Assembly (NCBI RefSeq): GCF_014842265.1
Contig: NZ_JACYVI010000018.1
Span: 21,429 to 85,428, forward strand
Direction: 5' to 3'
DNA: 64,000 nt
Source of the DNA: Pseudomonas sp. CFBP 13711
GTDB taxonomy: Bacteria; Pseudomonadota; Gammaproteobacteria; Pseudomonadales; Pseudomonadaceae
This document shows positions 7,567 through 16,415 of this stretch, piece by piece. Below the pieces are notes generated by a model. That model searched no databases. It saw only the letters and a list, made by a program, of their open reading frames with translations, and was not told where the DNA came from. Position 1 is the first letter of the stretch; the number at the start of each line of letters is the position of its first letter. Made by a program: the position numbers and the translations under genes.

Positions 7567-8193
7567 TTAAACATGCTTGTCTTTAGCTTCCAAAGCCTTG
7601 ACTAGGCGACGGTAAGCGGACGAATAGTGCCGCTTCTTCAGAGTAATGCGACTCCGTTCAAATATGTGAAAGTCCATTGTATATTTTATAGCGTTGGTCG
7701 CAGCTTTGTTTAGTATCCCCATTTCATCATAATCACTTTCTAGAGTCTCAACCTGATAGCCATCCCTCTGGTTTTTATGGCTAAACCGCACTACCAGTGA
7801 ATCATCGAAAATTACCGCACCATCTTTTTTGTCATGAAAAAAATAGAACGTCAGCGGTTTAATAAGTTCAGGATAGTGTTGACTGTAGCTAATGTATTCC
7901 TTTAATAAGGATGTAAGCCTAACTCCTTTCAAGACTCTGAAGCCACTCCCTACTTGCTGGTCCTTAAAAAAATAGCGCTTGAATACCACACCTACAGAGC
8001 TTGTTTTGTGAGTTACATTGTAGAGTTGCTCAAAAAAGTGATAGTCATCGACTTCGCCTGCTAGCTCGTAGTCGTGAGCGATAAGTTCGTCTGGTGAAAA
8101 GCTCTTGAGTCCGAGTGCCTCAGGGCTTTTGATTGTGGCATCCTTTAAAAAGAGTAAGAGGATCTCGAAAAAAGATAATTTTAATGCTTTCAT
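7567..8193 (-). CDS. Probable cognate immunity protein of the Rhs toxin tip (module A)
   Basis: This 208-residue protein starts 15 bp after the stop of the Rhs tip frame (8209), the place where Rhs immunity genes normally sit. The sequence is soluble, with a hydrophobic N-terminal helix (FFEILLLFLKD) and alternating aromatic and basic stretches (KRYFFKDQQVGSGFRVLKG). It ends KALEAKDKHV. Its codon use is AT-richer than the Rhs core, as usual for exchangeable tip/immunity cassettes. I recognise no family by name. If the Rhs tip is inactive because of its frameshift, this gene may still protect against sister strains. Confidence 0.65.
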   Translation of the reverse strand: MKALKLSFFEILLLFLKDATIKSPEALGLKSFSPDELIAHDYELAGEVDDYHFFEQLYNVTHKTSSVGVVFKRYFFKDQQVGSGFRVLKGVRLTSLLKEYISYSQHYPELIKPLTFYFFHDKKDGAVIFDDSLVVRFSHKNQRDGYQVETLESDYDEMGILNKAATNAIKYTMDFHIFERSRITLKKRHYSSAYRRLVKALEAKDKHV

Positions 8194-8208
8194 GATGGCT
8201 CCATTTTT

Positions 8209-8487
8209 TTATTTAGAGATTGGATTTGTTCCGTTGGCGTAATGTTTCTTCAAGATGCTACCTACCTCGTTTAGCTCAGTGACCCTTCCGGAGTTTGGGT
8301 TATGCGAAATTCCTGCCTGTGCAGCTTTGACCAGGCGATCCACATTTTTCGAGTCGTCAAGATAGCTGGCCACACACTTACATGCTTTGCGCCAGTGAGA
8401 TTTGCTCATGTTGCGTGTCGCTCTATCAGCCGGCTCAAGTATCACATGCGAGCCTTCTGTATCCGGTATCAAAGTTATATGGCCACC
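8209..8487 (-). pseudogene. Rhs toxin tip detached by a one-base frameshift
   Basis: After the Rhs sequence VNVYGPGLSPK the current frame runs out (GWPYNFDTGY and 7 more residues). Dropping one base of the GGG codon at 8486-8488 instead continues as GGHITLIPDTEGSHVILEPA, then to KKHYANGTNPISK and a stop at 8209. The restored protein would be 1,576 residues, with a 123-residue tip after the DPLGL motif at 8582-8596, a normal Rhs tip size. The tip has two neighbouring cysteines (KACKCV) and several histidines. I cannot name its activity. The defect may be a real mutation, slippage in a G run, or a sequencing error. Confidence 0.8.
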
Positions 8488-11400
8488 CTTTCGGCGATAG
8501 GCCTGGTCCGTAAACATTGACGTGTACACCTCGCGCTAGCACATCCGGTCCGGCGGTTTGTGCTTTTACTTCGTGACCCGCAAGTCCCAGAGGATCAACA
8601 AAGCCGACTGGATTGGCTGCGTACGTATAGAGGTTTAACCCCCCCGTGTAACCTATCGGATCCTTGCTGATAAACCGCCCGACCTTTGGATCATAGTACC
8701 GATGGCGGTTGTAGTGCAGGCCGGTTTCGTGGTCGTGGTACTGGCCCTGGAACCGGATCGGGTTGGTCAGGCCGACTTGTTGGGCGAACTCGGAGCGCTG
8801 TTCGGTTGCTTCACCCCACGCTTTGTATTGGGCGCTCCAGGCGGTGTTGCCGTTTTGATCGGTGATTTCCTGGGGCGTGCCGAGGTGGTCGCACTGGTAC
8901 CAGGCGAGGGCGTCGATTGGCAGTGCGACTGGCTTGTAGGTCCAGAGCGGATCTTCTTTGAAGTTGTAGCGCCCTTCGTAAGTGGGTTGGCTTACGAGGC
9001 GGATGGTTTCGTGGCGGATGGCCTGCGCCACGGGAACGAAGGTGCCGGGCTCATGGATGTAGTGGACGGTGCGGCCGAGGGCTCCGGCGTGGGGCGGAGG
9101 GCTGCTTTCCCAGGCGAGGTTGTCGCCGTCCCAGCCGTACAGGGTGAAGCCGCAGCCGAGTTCGCGCTCTTTGCTGGCGTGTTCGTTTTCGTTCCAGCCT
9201 GTGCCGGCTTCGGGACGTGGCCTGTATTGCGCTTTCGAGAATTTGTAGAGGCGGCGTCCGAGGGGGTCGTAGCCGAAGTCCACAGTCAGACGCGGATCTC
9301 GAAAATGCACAAGGCGATCAAAGAGGTCCCAGTGCAGTTCGCTGCGCAGGCCGTTGGTCCAGCGCTCGGTCTGGTTGCCGCGTTCGTCGTATTCGTAGTG
9401 GTTGCCGGCGTAGTCGCGCAGCAGGTTGTCGACGAGTTTGTTTTGAGCCGGCTCGGGGTCTAGTGGGCGGCGCGCGGGTGCGGCGCTGTCATCGAGCAGG
9501 TTGCTCGCAGGGTCGAAGGCGAAGGTTTCCACGCCCAAGCGGCTGGTTGCGCTGAGCAGGCGACTGACCGGGTCGTAGCGGTATGAGAGCGGGCCTCGAC
9601 GGCTGTCATTGATGTCGGTGAGTTGGCCAGCTGCGTCGTATCGGTAAGCACGTTTGATCAGGACGGATTTATCGTCGCTGCGCCCTAACAATTGTTCCTG
9701 CAAGCGTCCCGCTGGGTCCCAGGTTTGGGTTTGCAGCAAGCTGTTGCCTTGATGGCGGGCCACTTCGCGGTGCAGGTCATCGCGTTCGTAACTGAGCAGT
9801 TCGTGCTCGTCGAGCTTCATACCGAGCAGATGGCCGCTGCCGTAGGTCAGCCAGCTGACGCGATGGCCGTCCGGGCGAATGGTCGCGAAGCGGTTATTGA
9901 GCGCGTCGTACTCATGCTGCCAGACGGCAACCAGTGGTTTATCCAAGTTCGAGTAATGCTGGTGCTCGCGCAGTAAATTGCCAGCTGGGTCGTGAAACCA
10001 TTGCAGGCGACTGGCCGCGTTGGTCGCCATGACCAGATTTCCGTTGCCGTCATAGGCGAAGGTTTCGCTTTGCGACTTGTCGCCGAGGGTCGCATGGCGT
10101 TTGGCCAGGCGGCCCATGGGGTCGAAGGTCAGCGCAATCGTGCGCTGGCCATTCACCGTCTGAGCAAGCCTTCCTGTTTCGGGATCATATTGATAGCGGC
10201 TAGAACGCCCATCGAAACCTCGCTCTTCCAGCAGCCTGCCCACAGGATCGTAGTGAAAATGCGCACTGCGTTCGTTTTCGTTTTCCAGCGCCACCAGCCG
10301 GCCAAGTTTGTCCCAGCGGTAACGCAAGGTTTGTTCGGCGGCATCGACACGTTCGGCGATAAATCCCGCAGCGCTGTAGCGCCAGGTGGTGCAGCGCTCC
10401 AGGCCATCGGAATGGGCGAGTAAACGACCTTCGGCGTCGCGGCTAAAACGTTCTTCGGGTTTGTCCGGATGCTTGATCAACACCAACTGGCCGGCTTTGT
10501 ATTCGTACGTCGTGCTATGCCCGGCCGGGTCGGTGAAGCCAACCATCTGGCCGCGTTCGTCGTATTCCCAAGTGCTGACCTTGCCCGAGCAGTCGGTGTA
10601 CTTAACGAGCTGACCCGCGTCGTTGTAGGCCAACGACTTGGTATTGCCGTTGGCGTCCTTGATCGCCGTAGGAAGACCAAACGAGTTGTAGGCGTACTCA
10701 GTGACGTTCTCTAGCGGATCAATCGCCTCAACGAGATTGCCGCGAAGGTCATAGTCCCGTTTCCACAGCCCACCCTCGCCATCGCTGATTTTTATCAGAT
10801 GGCTTTTTTCGTCGTAGGCGTAATTCATCACGCTGTGATCAGCGCGGGTGTGCTCGGTCAGGTTGCTGAGTTTGTCGTAGCGATAGCGGTCGGTACTGCC
10901 GTCGGTATGAACGTGGCGGATGATGTTTTTCGCGGCGTCGCGGAAGAACCATTCGGAACGGCCATCGGCATGACAAATGCGGTAGGTGTAACCCAGGCTA
11001 TCGTAGTAATGCCGGGTTTCATGACCCAAAGCGTCAGTGATGTAGGTCAGACGGATGTTTTCATCCCACGCCAATCGCGTGTCAAAACTGCCGTCGTCCG
11101 CCCATTCGCGGATGGCTTTCGCGTCGGGGCCCGTGCCTTGCCACTGCAAATTCAAACCACGACTGGTACGGTCGGTGTAACGAGTAATCAGGTGGTCCTG
11201 ATACTGATAACGCCAGGCAGCGCCGTTCTCGTCCTGAGCCAGAACAAGGTCACCAAAATCATCGTATCGATACGCGCACAGTTGGCGTTTGACGTCGCCA
11301 TCACGCACTTCCCAAAGGCCCGTCAGACGCCCTTGGTCATCAATCAACGTGCCCAGGCGAAGATGGACTTTACGGGCGTCCTTCTCCCGATAAGTGACCA

Positions 11401-12940
11401 GCTCGGAGAGCACCAACCCCCCACCGTGCCGATGCTCGTAATGCAGCATCACCCCGGCGCCATTGGGCAAAACCTTGTTGATCAGAACAAAACGGTCACC
11501 CCGGCGAACATAGGTCTCCCTGTGCTCCAGGCCCCGCATCAGCACCAACCGATCCTTGCTGAGGCGAATGACGGTCAGATTTTCAATGGCGTTGAAGTGA
11601 AACAGCTTGACCTTGGGAAGGGGGAACTCATGGCTGCGTCCGTCGAAGTCATGAAACACTAAACCGTCGCCGACGAGATCGAAGCGTGTAGTAAACGGCG
11701 TGATCCAGCGTGCGCCAATGACGTCCTGATCGTAAGCATCCAGACTCGAACAATAAGTCCGCGTCCACTCAATGGGAAAAGGCCCCGGCAGGCTGAAATC
11801 GGTATGGCTTACCGACTCCGAACCCATCGCAAAACTGATGCTCCTCGCCGTCGACCCACAGGCACATTCACAAGGGCACGGACACGTACAGTTCTTCCGC
11901 TTGTTAGGCCGGGCTTTCGCAGGCTTCTCGAATCCAACCGTCTCCAGCTTCCCTTCGCCGCCCTGGCGCCTGGCCTGATTAACAACCCCCGGCTTGATGT
12001 TGAAGGCTTGCCCATGCCCATTGCGCGAACGCCAACTGACGACTGCCCCAGCCAACGTCTGCAGCAACGCCCCAATCGAGTTCTGAACCCCTGGATCCGC
12101 TAGACCATTAATCTGGACCCGAAGCTCTGACCCCATGGCACGCAACGACTCGACCTGCCTGCGGATCGGGTCTTTCAGCGCTTCAGGCACAAGATGTTCG
12201 ATGGTGCCGTTGACGATTTTTTGGCCGGCGGCGATGTAAACATCGGCAACCGCGATGAAGATGTTGGAAATCGCGCCTTTGGGATCGTAGTCCCACTGCT
12301 TGCGCCCATCGCTGATCAGTTGCACCGCCTCAAGCAGATTGCCCTCGGCATCGAGATCGCCGTTGACCACGCTTTCCAGACCCTTGGCGATCTCATTCAG
12401 CACGCCTTCGCCGAGTTTCCCCGCGTCATCGAGAATTCCAGCAAGCTTCCCCTGCGCCTGGGTCACAAAATCATCAAGGGTCCCGACGATGTCGGCATTG
12501 AGGTGCCCGACCAGCACCTCGATCAGCGAATCACCCAGCACCATCTTGCCCGCCTGACGCATCTCCTGGCGCACCAGAAACAGCGTCGGCCGCAGGCTCA
12601 TTCGCGCTGCCGCCATGGTCGGCGGCGTCGGCAAGACGCCAATCAGATTGATGCCCAAGCTGACCCAATCCAGCGGGTCGCGATTCTCGCTCGTGGCCAG
12701 CCGAACGATGTCATTCAGCGCATCGACCAGTGCCATGATGTTGCCCACCACGGGCAAAAATCCCGCAGCGTTCTTGATCCGCTCAAGCGAAACGACCCCG
12801 CCGCTGATGTCCTGCAGCCAGGCATCGACGTTCGCCGCACCGGCGCCAACGTCCTCAAGCTGAATCAGATCAAGCGGAACGATCGCCACCTGAGGCTCGT
12901 TTTTTGCGTCACTGCCGGACGTAACTGCGGGGTTTGCCAA
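8435..12940 (-). CDS. Rhs/YD-repeat polymorphic toxin carrier protein
   Basis: The current frame gives 1,501 residues. The N-terminal about 330 residues include hydrophobic segments (AAGFLPVVGNIMALVDALND, then WVSLGINLIGVLP). A cysteine cluster (CTCPCPCECACG) follows at about 350. The segment HTDFSLPGPFPIEWTRTY opens the region usually annotated as DUF6531. Many YD repeats follow (YRYDKLSNLTEH, YEYDERGNQTERW). The conserved Rhs core ends with FQGQYHDHETGLHYNRHRYY and DPIGYTGG, and finally DPLGL, the site where such proteins cut off their toxin tip. The start codon is TTG at 12940, with GGAGAG upstream. Such proteins form a shell around a toxin and are commonly delivered by type VI secretion, but no vgrG, PAAR or chaperone gene is adjacent. 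The tip is frameshifted (8486-8488). Confidence 0.9.
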   Translation of the reverse strand: MANPAVTSGSDAKNEPQVAIVPLDLIQLEDVGAGAANVDAWLQDISGGVVSLERIKNAAGFLPVVGNIMALVDALNDIVRLATSENRDPLDWVSLGINLIGVLPTPPTMAAARMSLRPTLFLVRQEMRQAGKMVLGDSLIEVLVGHLNADIVGTLDDFVTQAQGKLAGILDDAGKLGEGVLNEIAKGLESVVNGDLDAEGNLLEAVQLISDGRKQWDYDPKGAISNIFIAVADVYIAAGQKIVNGTIEHLVPEALKDPIRRQVESLRAMGSELRVQINGLADPGVQNSIGALLQTLAGAVVSWRSRNGHGQAFNIKPGVVNQARRQGGEGKLETVGFEKPAKARPNKRKNCTCPCPCECACGSTARSISFAMGSESVSHTDFSLPGPFPIEWTRTYCSSLDAYDQDVIGARWITPFTTRFDLVGDGLVFHDFDGRSHEFPLPKVKLFHFNAIENLTVIRLSKDRLVLMRGLEHRETYVRRGDRFVLINKVLPNGAGVMLHYEHRHGGGLVLSELVTYREKDARKVHLRLGTLIDDQGRLTGLWEVRDGDVKRQLCAYRYDDFGDLVLAQDENGAAWRYQYQDHLITRYTDRTSRGLNLQWQGTGPDAKAIREWADDGSFDTRLAWDENIRLTYITDALGHETRHYYDSLGYTYRICHADGRSEWFFRDAAKNIIRHVHTDGSTDRYRYDKLSNLTEHTRADHSVMNYAYDEKSHLIKISDGEGGLWKRDYDLRGNLVEAIDPLENVTEYAYNSFGLPTAIKDANGNTKSLAYNDAGQLVKYTDCSGKVSTWEYDERGQMVGFTDPAGHSTTYEYKAGQLVLIKHPDKPEERFSRDAEGRLLAHSDGLERCTTWRYSAAGFIAERVDAAEQTLRYRWDKLGRLVALENENERSAHFHYDPVGRLLEERGFDGRSSRYQYDPETGRLAQTVNGQRTIALTFDPMGRLAKRHATLGDKSQSETFAYDGNGNLVMATNAASRLQWFHDPAGNLLREHQHYSNLDKPLVAVWQHEYDALNNRFATIRPDGHRVSWLTYGSGHLLGMKLDEHELLSYERDDLHREVARHQGNSLLQTQTWDPAGRLQEQLLGRSDDKSVLIKRAYRYDAAGQLTDINDSRRGPLSYRYDPVSRLLSATSRLGVETFAFDPASNLLDDSAAPARRPLDPEPAQNKLVDNLLRDYAGNHYEYDERGNQTERWTNGLRSELHWDLFDRLVHFRDPRLTVDFGYDPLGRRLYKFSKAQYRPRPEAGTGWNENEHASKERELGCGFTLYGWDGDNLAWESSPPPHAGALGRTVHYIHEPGTFVPVAQAIRHETIRLVSQPTYEGRYNFKEDPLWTYKPVALPIDALAWYQCDHLGTPQEITDQNGNTAWSAQYKAWGEATEQRSEFAQQVGLTNPIRFQGQYHDHETGLHYNRHRYYDPKVGRFISKDPIGYTGGLNLYTYAANPVGFVDPLGLAGHEVKAQTAGPDVLARGVHVNVYGPGLSPKGWPYNFDTGYRRLACDT

Positions 12941-13109
12941 CGATGCTCTCCGTGCTCAAGAAACCATCCGAAAAGGCCTGAATGCCAATCCGGGGGCCAC
13001 GGAGATATCAAGGGCTGTGCCAGCTATGATTTAGTCGATAAAAATCAATGAGTTAAGGAGGAATGCGGAAGGTTTGAGCGAACGCCAAACCAGAGAACCC
13101 ATAAAGCCT

Positions 13110-13232
13110 GCGCAAGAAGTTGCGCACGGCTGTGCAACGTCTTGCGCACTCGCCTGCAGGCCAAAAACGACGTGGCTTCTAGAGCTGTAGGGCCTCTAAA
13201 GCACGCAATCAAGTGCGCAACTTCTTGCGCAC
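13110..13232. promoter_or_regulatory. Three related palindromes upstream of rhs
   Basis: GCGCAAGAAGTTGCGCAC (13110-13127), GTGCAACGTCTTGCGCAC (13132-13149) and GTGCGCAACTTCTTGCGCAC (13213-13232) share a GCGCAA-N4-TTGCGC dyad. The first and third are perfect inverted repeats and lie in opposite orientation. They sit in the 413-bp gap between rhs and the hemerythrin gene. They could be regulator-binding sites for rhs. Otherwise the gap holds only a terminator. Confidence 0.5.
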
Positions 13233-13310
13233 TCCACCAGACCCGCACCCAACCGCTCTTCACCCGAAACACGGCATCGCCAACAAAATGCGGCAGCGAA
13301 AAACGACCAA

Positions 13311-13337
13311 AAAAAAGCCCCGAAATTCGGGGCTTTT
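13311..13337 (-). terminator. Rho-independent terminator after the hemerythrin gene
   Basis: On the minus strand AAAAGCCCCGAATTTCGGGG is followed by CTTTTTT. It is a GC-rich hairpin with a T-run, 17 bp past the stop codon of the hemerythrin-like gene. Confidence 0.88.
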
Positions 13338-13353
13338 CAGCATTCAGAGCGGC

Positions 13354-13797
13354 TCAAGCTTTGGCCAATTGCTCCTCATACTCCTTGTGATACTCACGGG
13401 CCAGCGATTGCTTCTGCTTGTCGTCCAGCAGTTTGCCCGCCGACTGGAAGAACTTCTGCTCTTCTTCCTTCAGGTGGTGATGGACCTTCTCCGACAGCTT
13501 CTTGGCCGTGGCCATCCAGGACGGGCTGGACATCTCGGTTTCGTCGAGCTCTTCCATCATCTCATCCATTTCATGGTGCTCGGAAATGGCATGGCGGCTG
13601 AGGTCGACGCCGTTGTCGAACTGCATCAACGGGATATAGAAGAAGCGCTCTTCGGCGGTTTCGTGGGCCTGCAGTTCAGCTTTCAGCTGTTTGTAGACCT
13701 CGACACGCTCCTCGCTGTCGCCATGGGTTTGGATCAAGGCATCGGCATAGCCGCGTTGCCGGTCATGACTCTCTCTCAGGGCTTCAAAAATGTTCAC
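13354..13797 (-). CDS. Hemerythrin HHE-domain protein
   Basis: This 147-residue all-helical soluble protein has the histidine/glutamate pattern of the HHE cation-binding family. The pattern includes ESHDRQRG near residue 10, AHETAEERFFYIPL (44-57), ISEHHEMDEMMEEL (71-84) and VHHHLKEEEQKFF. These residues form the di-iron site in relatives, which bind oxygen or sense iron and nitric oxide. It is a single-gene unit with its own terminator, divergent from the sulfonate-binding protein. The physiological role here is not evident from the context. Confidence 0.88.
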   Translation of the reverse strand: MNIFEALRESHDRQRGYADALIQTHGDSEERVEVYKQLKAELQAHETAEERFFYIPLMQFDNGVDLSRHAISEHHEMDEMMEELDETEMSSPSWMATAKKLSEKVHHHLKEEEQKFFQSAGKLLDDKQKQSLAREYHKEYEEQLAKA

Positions 13798-14005
13798 GGG
13801 TGCTCCTTGGTTCGGCGACGGACTGATGTGCTTATCCCTAGACCGCAGCGGGTATTCAGCCGTTCCGTTGCGCTTCGGGCATATGCATAGATCTATAAGT
13901 TTCTTTCATAACCCACGTCGTTTTTTATAATGAAAGTGAAGCTGTTTCGATGTGCTCATTCGTTTTTGCGCTGAGCGCTCCTCCTGTGCCCGTTCAAGGA
14001 TCCTC

Positions 14006-14947
14006 ATGTCCCTGCGAAAGATCATCGTGGCCGCAGCATTAATGCTGGCGACCCTCACCGCTCACGCCGAGCAGGTCATCAACATCGGCTATCAGCGCTC
14101 GTCCACGCTGTGGATTCTGCTCAAGAACGACGGCCAGTTGGAGGAACGGCTCAAGCCGCTGGGCTTCACCGTCAACTGGCATGAATTCAGCAGCGGGCTC
14201 TTGAGTGCAATGAACGCCGGCAGTGTGGACCTGCATGCCGATGTCGCCGATGCGTTTGCCTTGTTCACGCAAGCGGCGAATGCGCCGCTGACCTACTACG
14301 CCCGTGAGAATCCTTCCCCGACAGCGCAGGCCATCATCGTCCCGGACAGCTCACCGATTCGCAGCGTTGCCGACCTCAAGGGCAAAACCGTCGCGGTGTC
14401 GAAGGGCTCGGGCAGTCATTTTCTGTTGATTTCGGCCCTGAAGAGCGCCGGGCTGACCCTCAAGGACATCAAGCCGATTTACCTGGAGGCGCCCGATGGT
14501 GTCGCCGCGTTTGCCAGCGGCAACGTCGACGCCTGGGCGATCTGGGACCCTTTCCTGGCGACCCAGCAACGCGAGCATCATGTTCGCGTGCTGACCGACG
14601 GCTCCGGCGGCATTGCCAACTACAACCGTTTTTACGTGGCCAACACGAGCTTCGCCAAGGCCCATCCCGAGGTGCTGCAAGTGGTGTTCGAAACCTTGCA
14701 TCAGGCCGGGCAGTGGGTGAAAGGTCATCCCAAGGAAGCCGCGGCGAATCTGGCGCCGCTGTGGGGCAACATCCCGCCTGAGACCGTCGAGCTGGCCAAC
14801 AGCCGACGCAGCTACGACATCGTCCCGGTCAAGGTGGATGAACTGGCCGAACAGCAGCGCATCGCCGACTTCTATTTTGAAGCCGGGATGATCCCCAAAG
14901 CGCTGAAGGTGTCCGACATCGCTGTCTGGACCCCGCACGCCCAATAA
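14006..14947 (+). CDS. Aliphatic sulfonate-type ABC transporter substrate-binding protein
   Basis: This 313-residue exported protein starts at ATG 14006, with AAGGA 5 bp upstream. A signal peptide (MSLRKIIVAAALMLATLTAHA) precedes a periplasmic binding fold. The mature N-terminus EQVINIGYQRSSTLWILLK and the segment DLKGKTVAVSKGSGSHFLL fit the SsuA/NitT/TauT-like family that binds alkanesulfonates or related compounds. The next gene, 15 bp downstream, is an FMN-dependent monooxygenase of the family that desulfonates organosulfur compounds. Together they suggest sulfur scavenging. The matching permease and ATPase are not adjacent and must lie elsewhere. Confidence 0.85.
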   Translation: MSLRKIIVAAALMLATLTAHAEQVINIGYQRSSTLWILLKNDGQLEERLKPLGFTVNWHEFSSGLLSAMNAGSVDLHADVADAFALFTQAANAPLTYYARENPSPTAQAIIVPDSSPIRSVADLKGKTVAVSKGSGSHFLLISALKSAGLTLKDIKPIYLEAPDGVAAFASGNVDAWAIWDPFLATQQREHHVRVLTDGSGGIANYNRFYVANTSFAKAHPEVLQVVFETLHQAGQWVKGHPKEAAANLAPLWGNIPPETVELANSRRSYDIVPVKVDELAEQQRIADFYFEAGMIPKALKVSDIAVWTPHAQ

Positions 14948-14962
14948 GTCAGGAGCGCGATC

Positions 14963-16288
14963 ATGAGTCGTCACATTCACCTGTCGGCGTTCCTGCTGAC
15001 CGGGCCGGTTATTCACAGTCATGCGGTCTGGCGCCATCCCGAAACGGTCGGCCATTACCTGGATCCCGAGTATTACGCCCGCACGGCGCGGGTGGTGGAG
15101 GAGGGCCTGTTCGATTTTCTGTTCTTCGCCGACCGGCTGGCGGTGGGTGACCAGATGGGCGGCTCGCGGGACGTGGCCCTGCGGTATGGCGCGCAGGATG
15201 CGACGCGTCTGGACCCGCTGCCGATTCTGTCCTACCTGGTCGGGCAAACGAGCAAGCTCGGCCTGGGCGCTACCCGCTCGACGACCTATTACGAGCCGGC
15301 GCACATCGCTCGGGAGTTCGCCACGCTGGATCATCTGTCCAAAGGCCGCGCTGCCTGGAACATCGTCACGTCGATGAATGACAGCGAAGGGCGCCTGTTC
15401 GGCAAGGACAAGCACCTTGAGCACGACCTGCGCTATGACCGCGCTGACGAGTTCGTCGAAGTGACGCTGAAGTTGTGGCGCAGCTGGGGGCCGGATGCGC
15501 TGAAGCTGGACCGGGAAAGCGGCGTGCTGGCCGACCCGTCGAAGATCACCTCGGTGAAGCACCACGGCGAGTGGTTCAAGGTTGAAGGGCCGCTGAACAT
15601 CCCGCGCACGCCGCAGGGGCGTCCGGTGCTGATTCAGGCCGGCTCGTCGGGGCGTGGACGGCGTTTCGGCGCGCGCTGGGCCGAGGCGATTTTCACCATT
15701 CACCCGCACCTCAAGGCCATGCACGCGTTTCGCCAGGACGTGCGCGAGCAGGTCGTCGAGCAAGGCCGCCACGCCGACAGCTGCAAGGTGCTGACGGCGG
15801 TGATGCCGTTTATTGGTGGCAGCGAAGCCGAGGCGCGGGCCAAGCGCGACAAGCACAACGCATTGGCGCGCCCGGAACTGGGTCTGGTCACCCTGGCGTC
15901 GCAACTGAACGTCGATCTCTCTCCGTTTCCGCTGTCTGCGACGCTGGCAGAGATCGCACGCTCGCCGTCTATACCGCCTGCTGCGGCGGAGAAGCTGCTG
16001 ATGCAAGGGCCGGACACGACGCTGGAGGAACTGGGCCGGATTTTCGCCAGCAGCGTACGGGTGCCGCAGCTGGTCGGCACGGGGGCACAGATTGCCGATC
16101 AACTGGCGGAGATGTTCACCCTGGGCGGTTGCGACGGCTTCGTCATTTCCCCGGCATATCTGCCGGGCTCGTTCAGCGAGTTTGTCGAAAGCGTCATTCC
16201 ACACCTGCAACGCAAAGGGCTGTTTCGCACAGCGTATGAAGGCTCGACCCTGCGTGAGCATCTGGGGTTGGAGGCGCTGGACTCCTGA
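14963..16288 (+). CDS. NtaA/SnaA/DszA-family FMNH2-dependent monooxygenase
   Basis: This 441-residue luciferase-like flavin monooxygenase is of the length usual for the NtaA/SnaA/DszA/SoxA family. Typical segments are HLSAFLLTGPVIHSHAVWRH at the N-terminus, FFADRLAV, the loop AWNIVTSMNDSEGRLFG, and PVLIQAGSSGRGRRFGARWA. Enzymes of this family use reduced FMN supplied by a separate reductase to oxidise sulfones, aminopolycarboxylates or related compounds. The coupling to a sulfonate-type binding protein argues for an organosulfur substrate. No flavin reductase gene is adjacent. Family assignment is firm; the substrate is inferred. Confidence 0.88.
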   Translation: MSRHIHLSAFLLTGPVIHSHAVWRHPETVGHYLDPEYYARTARVVEEGLFDFLFFADRLAVGDQMGGSRDVALRYGAQDATRLDPLPILSYLVGQTSKLGLGATRSTTYYEPAHIAREFATLDHLSKGRAAWNIVTSMNDSEGRLFGKDKHLEHDLRYDRADEFVEVTLKLWRSWGPDALKLDRESGVLADPSKITSVKHHGEWFKVEGPLNIPRTPQGRPVLIQAGSSGRGRRFGARWAEAIFTIHPHLKAMHAFRQDVREQVVEQGRHADSCKVLTAVMPFIGGSEAEARAKRDKHNALARPELGLVTLASQLNVDLSPFPLSATLAEIARSPSIPPAAAEKLLMQGPDTTLEELGRIFASSVRVPQLVGTGAQIADQLAEMFTLGGCDGFVISPAYLPGSFSEFVESVIPHLQRKGLFRTAYEGSTLREHLGLEALDS

Positions 16289-16415
16289 ACCCTGCGCCTG
16301 AGAAATTCATACTCCGTACAGCCAGCTGACAGCTTTGCGCGATCATTGACGGGCTGACATTCGCGACATGCTGCGTATGATGAGCCCGACGTTTTTCGCA
16401 AAAAGGCTCACGCTC

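Noticed and set aside
13142..13890. Plus-strand frames across the hemerythrin gene
   Set aside because: They read through a terminator and antisense to a recognisable HHE protein.
14351..16261. 636-residue antisense frame over the sulfonate genes
   Set aside because: Composition (Arg, His, Gln and Ala-rich) is typical of a shadow frame; the plus-strand genes have clear motifs.
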